Of a stretch of DNA of 64,000 nucleotides, positions 55,656 to 64,000 are shown piece by piece. A program made the translations under genes and the position numbers. Within the stretch, counting starts at the first letter, position 1. Every line of letters starts with the position of its first letter. The notes beneath the pieces are model-generated. The model saw nothing but the letters and a program-made list of their open reading frames with translations, ran no database searches and was not told the origin of the DNA. Source of the DNA: Coniochaeta sp. PMI_546 (lineage: Eukaryota; Ascomycota; Sordariomycetes; Coniochaetales; Coniochaetaceae); the NCBI GenBank assembly GCA_021432605.1, contig MU271161.1:186001-250000 (forward strand), given 5' to 3'.

Positions 55656-57572
55656 ATGAGCTTCGAGCCAACCGAATGCCCCAAGGTCCAGACGTAAGTG
55701 ACCAGAGAACCAGGTAGGTCCCATCATGGCACCCCCCTGCCACCACATGTGGCCCTCCACTGGGTTATATCTTTGGCATCATGCTTATTCAAGCCCAGAG
55801 ACACATCTCCATCGTCAGGCGACAATCAAGGCAAGCCAAAAGAGGAGAGGGACCAGGTTTCCAGTGATAGTCCTACCAGCACAGAGCTCCATCCTTGGAT
55901 ACTTGAAAGTTGGCTTCTCACACGATCGGACACGGCAACACCGACTTCAGAACGACTCTTGCAATCGTCACAGGATTACACAAACCCTGAGACGAGATTG
56001 AAAGTTCTTGTCAATAAGTCAGAAGCTACTCTGACCATAATAGAGCGGTCTTTCCCGACCACCAACCGTCGACCCCGATCCTAAGACAGCGACCAAGGTC
56101 CCAACCAAAGCTCCAGTAATGCCATCCTCCAGCAACAAACGGGCCAGGCGCTCAGGCAGCGACAGAGGGAGAACTTCTCCTCTGCAGGATACGGCTTCTT
56201 CCCAGGGATCAGCAACTTCCAGAACCTCGAATTTTGCGCTCCAGCAGATGTTCGCCAACTACAAAGAACACGTCATCAACATGGTATTGGCCGAGCTCCA
56301 GGCCGAGGCTTCGGGCGCAGAAAATGCCCTACCTTGTCCCTTCCAGAGGCGGTACCCGATGCGCTACCGTCTAGTCAAGGATCCGGCGTGCAACGGCCGC
56401 GGTTTTAAGGATATCGCGGATCTGAGGTGAGAACTTTTGAGGCCCAGTCGTCGTCTCTTGAAATCTAGGGTGCTAATGATGCGATACAGAGACCACATCA
56501 AGCGCGCGCATTCGAGCAAGTACGGCTGCCATTACTGTAAGGAGCGCTTCCAAGGCCGCGACAACGCGGTCGAGGACGCGGCAAAGTCGCACAGAAAGAA
56601 GTGCAAGTGGTACATCAACAAGCGGGAGTCCGAGGTCAGCCAGTACAAGCCCGAAGTCATGAGCCCAGAACAGGACAAGCGGTATTTCCAGCTCGACTTC
56701 CGCCGCTCCAAGGCCTACTCGCCTGAAGACAAGCAGAATGCGCAGTACTGGGACATCTGTAAGGCGATTTGGCCCGAGTACGCTAGCCAGGAGGCATTTG
56801 AGAAGCTCGATTTACGTAAGCTCCGTCTGCTGTATTACTTGAGAAAGTTGAAACCAAATTAACACGTGGCCGTCCAGGAAACAAAGCGGCTGCGATCGAA
56901 GTGTCTCGTCTGGAAGAAATCATGGATAATGCGATGATGGAGACAGTCGACGCCACTCAGTTCCTGATGGCCAATTCTCGCAGTGTAAGAACCAGTTAAT
57001 CCGCCATCCATATTGAGCATGACTAAATCCATCCACAGGCGTCACAATATGCAGATTCCTCAAGTCGAGCTTCATACGATAACTCCCCTAGTCGGGGCTC
57101 ATACGAGGCGTCTCCACGCTCATCATACGCGGACTCGCCACATCGAGGATCGCTCGAGCAGTCCCCGAGTCGAGCATTCCAGACGACATCCTCAAGGCAA
57201 GGGGCGTACGAAGATGAACAACATGAAGCAGAGCCGTCCCAATATAACGAGCTCAACAGCTTGTATGCCGTTCCACAGCCAGTACGATATGCCGAGAGGA
57301 ACGCGCGGGACTCGGCGTATGGGTCGAGCAACACGGACGACATCCCAAACTGCTGGCAGTACGGGAATGTCGCTCTGGGCGACCAGATGCTGACGGATCC
57401 CGATTATACGGCACTGATGGATCGGGAAATCCAGCTCACTGGTATCTCGACGAGAGACATGGGCATCGTGAGCCCGGGCTACCAATGCAGCTACAGTACT
57501 GGGTTGGAGGATGACGACCTTATGATGGTTGGAACAGAGCATGGTCAAGGCGATGGATTCTATATATCGTGA
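55656..57572 (+). CDS. fungal C2H2-type zinc-finger protein
   Basis: Core model from 56119 gives 424 aa: 56119-56426, 56490-56815, 56878-56984 and 57039-57572, all with good GT-AG signals. The zinc region is CPFQRRYPMRYRLVKDPACN then ADLRDHIKRAH (assembled over an intron) and YGCHYCKERFQGRDN ... SHRKKC. This is the paired finger found in many Pezizomycotina proteins. Upstream, 55656-55693 (MSFEPTECPKVQT) splices credibly to 55799 (DTSPSSGDNQGKPKEERD), continuing in frame to about 56000, but I could not find a convincing junction from there to the core. The N-terminus is therefore uncertain and the gene may start at 56119. The C-terminal half is Ser/Tyr-rich with a nine-residue repeat. Likely a DNA-binding regulator (inference). 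Confidence 0.78.
57060..57177 (+). repeat. degenerate 27-nt coding repeat, about four units
   Basis: Encodes SSRASYDNSP, SRGSYEASP, RSSYADSP and HRGSLEQSP within the zinc-finger gene. The pattern SR-x-SY-x-x-SP repeats with a period of 8-9 codons; each unit has a Ser-Pro site suited to proline-directed phosphorylation. Confidence 0.75.
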
Positions 57573-58919
57573 TGCCGACTTCCTGACAAGTCTTTCTTTC
57601 TATGGGTGTCAGCCGGGTTCCTTCGTTCGTATCGGTGACTGGGTATTGGGCCTGGGTCTGGGTCAGGGTAAACTGGCAAATTGCAATTAGTGACGAAAAT
57701 ACCATGATTTGTGTTTTAAGAAATATGATGATTATGTGTAAGCCGCACTCATGCAAAAGAGTTGTTTCTCGGCTTGAAGTATGGGATTTCTCGAGTAAAG
57801 GAGTAAAAGGGGCTGACCAAAAGGGGCTGGACACGTAAGTAAACAGGCAAAGGAGCAACAATTAGCGAGATTTGGCGACGCTGGGCCGCAGACAACCGCC
57901 GGCCCCCGCAGAAAGTACAGTCACGGGTATATCCGCACGTACTTGAGCTGGAAGTTTTTTCTATTGACGGAAGTGCTTCAACTTAGCTGGTTGATGACCG
58001 CGTTCGTATTGCCAGACCTGTGGATCATGGATCCTGCTGTCAGAAGATCAGCTTGGCCGAAGGCAGTCTCAAAGACTAGGTTGTCTCTTTTCTTCGTGAC
58101 TCCATGTCATCTTACATAGTTTTTAGTCCTCGGTGCTTGATGGACTGACAGAGTAAGCTCCAATCGACATCTGAATCAGAAGTGGCCGTCCACTTCTCTG
58201 GCATCGTGTCAGAACACCCATCCATCAGGTTTAGACATCAACGTCAAATCATTGTTCGTAGACGCGACATTAAAGCATGGTACTTCCATATTCGAGGACC
58301 AGGGAATGCCCCTCCAGGCTGATGGTCCAGAAAGTGCGTGCAGCGCTGAAGTGCGCCAGGCTCCAAATCCTGGACAGAGGTACAGACACAATGTGCTCTT
58401 CCACAAAAGTCATCCTAACGTGCTATGCATTGAAGTTTATTCATGCTAGGACTAGAGAGTGGTGACTACCTTGACAGACTGGGGCCAGTGCAAATACAGC
58501 CTGCAGTCATCATGCGCGGATGCAGAAGAACGTCGTCCCAACGTCCAGGGAAACTCACCCGCCCCTGGACACACAGAACGAGCTCATTGTACAATGCATA
58601 TTCGCCATCTCGCTAATTCTATCATCAACCTTGCCAGGTATAGAGCCACTGCAAAGTTGATCTCAATACCGTGGCTGAGAATAGACAGTCATTTATGATG
58701 TTCGAGCTACTGTCCCTAAGAACCGTCCGAGAGAAGGCTCCAAAGTGCCAGAGGTGTAGACTCTAGGCTAAACTGGGCGAGTTTAGGAATCTTTATATTT
58801 CTCCCGGATTCCCAGGAACTGTATAAACTTTTTAAATTACCAAGTTGATGAGAATAAGCAAGCATCAGCCACCGCAATGCTCGTATGTGTCATTTGGCGC
58901 AAGGTCTGCTGTGAGCTAT
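57573..58919. other. intergenic, about 1.35 kb
   Basis: Between the 3' ends of the zinc-finger gene and the peroxidase gene, which converge. Frames reach 113 codons on the minus strand (57520-57861) without motif. No RNA or element seen. Confidence 0.45.
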
Positions 58920-59840
58920 CTAAACCTCCACGGCTGCAACCCGCTGGAACATTGCACCGATGGTCAGGTTAGTCTTCTGAGTCCCGAGAGACGATGCGTA
59001 TCCCTCAAGATATGGGATGCGTTCCTGCTCTGTATGACAGTTAGCATGACTAAAAGAAAGTGGCCATAAGTAGACATCCAAGGCGGCATCGACATACCGA
59101 AGAAGGATCTGATCCATGATTTCGGTGCGGCATCGGCCTTTTCGTCCCACAAGGTGACCAAGTATAGAGCTGTGGTACCAGGACTGCCCTGCATCTCGTT
59201 GACCGAGGCATTGAATTTCGGGTTGACTCTCTTCGCGTCCTCTACGCGAGCAGCGCGCGCCTTAGCTGCCACTTCTACGGTAACGTATTTGTCCTTCTGC
59301 GAGCGCTGAATATCGTAGAGACCAAGTCTCTTGGCGACGGTTGCCCAGATGAAGGGATTGAAGCTGTTATCATCGCCGAAATAGTGGTCATTCCGCGACA
59401 GCGAACCGTCAAACTCCACCTTGTCGTGCGCAGCCAGATCAGCAAGGTTGAATGTCGACGCGTTCCCCGTAGTCGTGAGCTTGAAGTCCACCGCCATCTG
59501 GAAAGCGCTGTCAAAGGTAGTGGGGGCGTAGTTGTAGGCGTTGGCCACGCCGTAGCGGACTGCGGCTAGGTCGATGTTCTTCCCGGAGCGAGGGAGATAT
59601 CCATGATTTGCCATAACGTTGAGACCTGGACAAGGCGACCGACCTGTGCTTTCTTGTCAGTCTGATCCCCAGGATTCCCGACTGAGTGACGCATATGACG
59701 TGAGACCGAGATGAATACTGACTCTGTCCCGGCAGCGCGGGAATCCACTCATGGCCTTTGGGCTCACGAGCGAGCAAGCCAGCAGACGAGCCAGCGGCAA
59801 GGCTCAAGAGACATGTTGAGATATACAGTGTAAGCCGCAT
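58920..59840 (-). CDS. secreted heme-thiolate peroxidase (chloroperoxidase/peroxygenase family)
   Basis: Predicted 257-aa secreted heme-thiolate enzyme of the chloroperoxidase-like family, which use hydrogen peroxide to halogenate or oxygenate organic substrates. Exons are 59723-59840, 59098-59643 and 58920-59029. Signal peptide: MRLTLYISTCLLSLAAGSSA. The first intron interrupts the codon just before RSPCPGLNVMANHGYLPRSG, whose C44 (PCP) is the axial thiolate. The acid-base motif, usually E-H-D or E-G-D, reads E116-F117-D118 in KVEFDGSLSRNDHYFGDD; the preceding Ser-Arg-Asn-Asp block, involved in metal and heme contacts, is intact. The second intron restores SFFEQERIPYLEGY near the C-terminus. 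Length puts it in the short (group I) class. A TATATAT lies about 108 nt upstream. Confidence 0.94.
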
Positions 59841-62025
59841 GACTCCACAACTTGAACGTTATACGTTATGAGCGAGTTTTAGAAGGATCAGGCGATGATC
59901 TTGGTGGCTTACTCTATGTCAGTCTGAATCCTGTACGGATTTGAGAAATATATACGGATCGAAGCATGAGACACTGAGTATGCTTTGGACATAGAAATCA
60001 TCAACAAGGCGTATTCAACCCCCTGAACCCAAGCCACGGAGCGTATCCCGCCACACGGAACTCAACTAATAGCGTGCTCGTGCGCGGACGTGTGCAGTGG
60101 TGATGTAACCCAATCCTCCTCACCACAGCGTATTTAATACGCAAAAGTCAGTTCATTTCCTCTCAACTCAGTTTGCTCAAATTGCAGGCGTCTGCTGTCG
60201 CGGTCGCGGGCCAACACTCGGTCCCTTACCATCCTTAGCTCGTTGCAGCACTGCTGAAACTCATGCCGGCGAGAAATTGATGTGCATAGTCGAGCAAGAA
60301 GTAAGATATAGTGCTACGTCACTATTTATATATAACTGAGATCCTGGTACCATCCGTTATCTATTGCGCACCGAGTCCACGTACATAGGTCTCGACACCC
60401 TGTAAGCATTGCCGATCCGTTGATATCATTACCAGTTGGTTGGTAGATCCAACTGAGATGTTTTAGAGATTATAATATTTACTCTACGAACTGACCCAGT
60501 AATACGGGCATTTCGATGCGAAATCTCAGGTAGGAACCACACAGTCAACATCATGTCGCCCGAATAAGCCCCGGCACCCTCGATGCTTTTCATCCTCGGC
60601 TTACGCTGTGTCGGCACTCATTACCACAATAGCAAGCTTTAAACATCAGAATGCTTCTAGTAAATTTACTGTAGAAGGGTAGTCTAGTAATGTGCAGGTC
60701 AATACAGCTGCGAGTCTCTCGGGCGCCGAGCTCGGAGCAGCCAGTCGCAGTGTGCGCATCCCATCTGGTGATGTGGGTCCGATATGCCAGGCGACACTGG
60801 ATGCCCTATCTGACCTGAGTAGTTATAAGCAGGAGATGGCATGGCTGAGGTGGCTATGATCGATTGTTCTGACTTGCAGCGGGTTCGATGATTAATCAAG
60901 TGCAATTCACCTGTCTGCAGACATGCCACGGCCGGTTGTGATTCTTATGCCCGGCTCCACTCGGAGAATGCAAGACTTAAGGCCGAGATGCGCAAACCTG
61001 AATTCGGAGTGCGTATCAGGTGCAATTAGACTTGGCGAATACGCACTCGCATTAGCCACACCGCTAGCGGTTACGTTCCCGGGGCGTGGTACGCTATTAC
61101 GCTCTTTTGACGGCACGACCGAGGTTCCGCTCGTTCGGCGCAGCACACTTACCCCAAACAAAAGCATCTATCGAACCACCGGACGCGTAATAACGAGACA
61201 ACACCTGGAGTGTTTGGCCGATCTCCACCGGATTCCGATTGCACGAGAGACGAAACCCGAGAAATGCGGATCCCCATGTCAAATGAGTCACGGTGCGATC
61301 ATGTGGGACACGACACGGTGCTGCTCTCGTGCTCTTCCTTTGCCGACCAGGTCAAACCTGATTAGGATAGAAACAGCGACCGCCCAAGTAAGATCACTGT
61401 CAAAAGTTCCTCGCCTTGCGCGAGGAAGGACGCGGCATCAGGGAGCCGCCCCTTACAGAGCGGGAGACTTGTAATAAGCTTAATCGACCCGCAAGGCTTA
61501 AGAAGCGGTGACTTTTGTTTCTACCATGTACCTAAGCATACATTCGTCTTAGGAACTTAATTTAGCTTCCGAGATGGCCGGGTAAGATCATACAAAGGTA
61601 AACTTATGATGCAGTTTCACGGGTAGCATTCCTGAATCCACCCGCCGGGCCACGACCACAACCAGGCCACACACGTGTAGATGACTAAGGTCCCCTAACC
61701 TACCATCAGTGCCTGCCTTTGGCGGTCTAGCTCTGATGCCAAGCTTTCATAAGCGGCGCTGGTTGACGTAGGAGGCATTGGAAACCGACCAAAGTCAAAT
61801 TCCAAATACACTGGGCTGTGCTCACATAGTTGCACCTCGTTGGAAGCCAAAAAAGTCGACTAGCATCTCCCGGTTCATGAGTATACAATTTAAGAGCCCT
61901 GTTGCCGCCGACTTTCCCAAGACAACGTAGGACGTGATTAGAAAAGCTTCTCATAAGCGACTCCATTCCCAGAGGAAGGAAGCAAGAAAGCGATGTTTTT
62001 GCGCCTACAGCTGAAATCACCCAAC
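59841..62025. other. intergenic, about 2.2 kb, with TATA-like site near 59948-59954
   Basis: Upstream of both the peroxidase (minus) and the zinc-cluster gene (plus). Minus-strand GTATATATTTC at 59948-59954 is the probable peroxidase TATA. A 183-codon plus frame (60923-61474) has Arg/Thr-rich, unbiased composition and no motif, and is not called. Confidence 0.45.
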
Positions 62026-63920
62026 ATGGACGAGATGCCAAAGACGGGGCCAAGCGGGACCGAATACAAAACACGCAGACCGCACACAAAGTCTCGCTAC
62101 GGCTGTACTAAGTGCAAAGAGCGCCGAATCAAGGTAAACGCCCGCTGCTGCTGTGCACGTGCAGATAACAAGCCCCCTTCTGCCGTTACCTCGTACCCGT
62201 ACCTTACCTGATACGTCTCTGGCCAACACATACATACCTTAAACACGGGCGTAGCTAATGGGCGCGTAAAACACAGTGCGACGAGCTCACACCGCAGTGC
62301 TCAAGATGCAAGAAGATGAAGTTGACCTGTCAATACCCGAGACAGGCGGAAGTCTCCCGGACTGGAATCTCTGGGAGCCCTGAAAGCTCTCCCGATCAGT
62401 CATCAGCCATTGGTGGCAGCCCATTGTCGTCAACATGCAGCACAACCACCGCCCAATCGCAACTACTCGCCCTACCAAATTACAACAACGGGCGCGCCAG
62501 GAGTTCGAGCTACAGCAGCCAGCTCGACCTTCCCTTGCGCTCCGAGGTAGCTCAGACGCTCGCACCTACCGAGTTCGAACTGCTCAAGCACTACCTCGAG
62601 CACACCAGTAGGGATCTGACTGTCGACCCGGACGACCAATACACCCTGCAGGTCGGCATTCCGAATCTAGCCATCCAGAGCAAGCCTCTCATGAAATCCG
62701 TGCTAGCATTAGCAGCAGTATGCAAGTGCTCCGACATTTTCAACCAAACGCATGGCCCACAAGTCGGCAACGACGACCGCGGCCAGGTCGTGGAACTACT
62801 GTCGCTTGCGAATCAGTACCACATGGAATCCCTCCGTGAGATCCAAGCCACCCTCCCAGAGGCCAAGCAGTACGACAACATCCTCGCCAACGCCGCCATG
62901 ATGGGCATGTACGGCTCAGCGAGCCACAACACCCGCATTTGGCTGGCCAAGACGGCATCCTTCACCGATCAAGGGCTAGGCGATTCCGTACCCAAACTGC
63001 CTCAATGGATCAGCCTCTTCCGTGCCGTTCACCTGGCCTACGTCGGCCTCCTTAACAACAGGCTAGGAACCGCAGACATGACACATAGCCCTGCCCGGTC
63101 ACCTGTCTCCCCCATGGCAAGTTCCGGCATGCAATACGAATACAATGTGTCGTCTCGCGGCGAGCAGGCCCAACCGAGAGGGGCTCAGACAAATCATCCT
63201 TTATATCCAATCCTAGCTACAACGGCGGGTTCGGCAGTGACAAGACTTAACGACAAGGCCAGAGAGATTTCTATCATCCAAGAAAGCAGCCCCTTAACAT
63301 CATTTTATGACCTGGAGCCACCAGATCCTCAAAGCGGCACCGACCTCCAAGCATGCTACGCCGCGTTGGCCATCTTCAACGACATTGTCGTCAACACTTT
63401 CCGTGGCGGCGACTCGACGCCAGTATCCCACACCAATCTCGCCCTCGACGTCGACATCGAACCGATGGGACAGCTCTCCGAGGTCTCGCCTTGGCTGCGG
63501 AGATACACAGCCAGCATAACGTCCATGGTGCCCTCCAGGCTCCCCCGGAGGACAATCATGGCCTTCATCCACAAAGCGCCCACCAGGTATCTGAGCCTGG
63601 TAGAAGAGGTGATGAGCCTCATCCAGACGGAGCCGCAGCCCGCAGACGACATGGACGGGCCCTGGGGTCTTCCGTCCTTGGCACCGGAGCCAAGCGTCGC
63701 ACACCAGCTCGCGATGGACATATTCGCTCACTGGCTTGTGTTAGTCATACTGCTGGATAACGTGTGGTGGATTGGCGGCATCGGAGCCTGGGAGCTAGGG
63801 CGGATAGTGGCCTCCAGGAACGACGTCAGGTGGCGTACGTGTCTGTGGAATAAAGAAGACGACTGGTGGCCTGAGAGCATGTTCGAAATCAGTCGGCAGT
63901 TCGACAAGCATAAAGGTTAG
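62026..63920 (+). CDS. Zn2Cys6 transcription factor, sterol-uptake-regulator-like
   Basis: Predicted 583-aa nuclear regulator. Exons are 62026-62133 and 62277-63920; the 143-nt intron (GTAAAC...ACACAG, GCTAAT branch) lies just before the third zinc ligand. The cluster reads KSRYGCTKCKERRIK joined to CDELTPQCSRCKKMKLTC, perfect CX2CX6CX6CX2CX6C, followed by QYPR. This version of the cluster and the C-terminal organisation (TEFELLKHYLEHTSRDL, then LMKSVLALAAVCK, then WISLFRAVHLAY, HWLVLVILLDNVWWIGGIG) resemble the fungal_trans_2 group that includes Upc2-like sterol regulators. The start at 62026 (MDEMPKTG) is preferred; an in-frame ATG at 61993 would add 11 residues. The last part, RWRTCLWNKEDDWWPESMF, is the usual C-terminal block, so the gene looks complete. 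Targets unknown. Confidence 0.93.
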
Positions 63921-64000
63921 GTTGAGTTTCTGGCATGGGCATCTGTCTCTTAGTGTTTAGAGTATGCACTACATTTAGACGCATTGACCAATTGATTGTG

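Noticed and set aside
24487-59643. Secondary-metabolite cluster suggested by a LaeA-like methyltransferase, peroxidase and zinc-cluster regulators
   Set aside because: The genes are far apart and no polyketide synthase, peptide synthetase, terpene cyclase or other backbone enzyme is present.
60923-61474. 183-codon plus-strand frame
   Set aside because: Arg/Thr-rich with random-looking composition, no motif, and an overlapping opposite frame of similar quality.

Overview
The window looks like a nuclear chromosome segment of a filamentous ascomycete (Pezizomycotina, most likely Sordariomycetes). The grounds are short introns of about 45-130 nt with GTRNGT donors, CTRAY branch points and YAG acceptors; three Zn2Cys6 regulators; a LaeA-like methyltransferase; a GH128 glucanase, a heme-thiolate peroxidase and a GDSL esterase; and mitochondrial presequences of fungal type. 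I could not search databases. Exon structures were built by hand from splice signals, reading frame and recognisable protein motifs. Every multi-exon model I call intact has a length divisible by three, except the peptide-coding N-terminus of the zinc-finger gene at 55656-57572.

Layout. 1-29 kb: nine genes in a row on the minus strand. They are a Zn2Cys6 regulator cut by the window edge, a mitochondrial Rieske-AIF oxidoreductase, a small secreted cysteine-rich protein, two tandem paralogs of a family I do not recognise, the mitochondrial translation GTPase GUF1, a large MIT-domain protein, an eight-exon SAM methyltransferase and the deubiquitinase UBP14/USP5. 30-39 kb: an alpha-kinase (+), a GH128 glucanase (-), two low-confidence relics and a short Zn2Cys6 regulator (-). 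42-51 kb: the Fe-S scaffold ISU1 (+), a secreted GDSL esterase (-), a two-helix membrane protein (-) and an uncharacterised, probably highly expressed protein (+). 51-64 kb: a tRNA-like Pol III element, a decayed ankyrin gene (-), a fungal zinc-finger protein (+), a secreted heme-thiolate peroxidase (-) and a third Zn2Cys6 regulator (+).

Housekeeping genes (GUF1, ISU1, UBP14, AIF) are mixed with accessory genes (secreted enzymes, small secreted protein, ankyrin relic, tRNA-like element), mostly toward the right. I see no secondary-metabolite backbone enzyme, so no biosynthetic cluster is claimed. I see no LTR, LINE or intact DNA transposon, no rRNA, no CRISPR and no confident functional tRNA. 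Points most worth following: the tandem paralog pair; the secreted protein with an apparent 11-nt micro-exon; an exact iron-regulatory GATA consensus upstream of ISU1; paired telobox motifs upstream of GUF1; and the two-domain protein at 49-51 kb.
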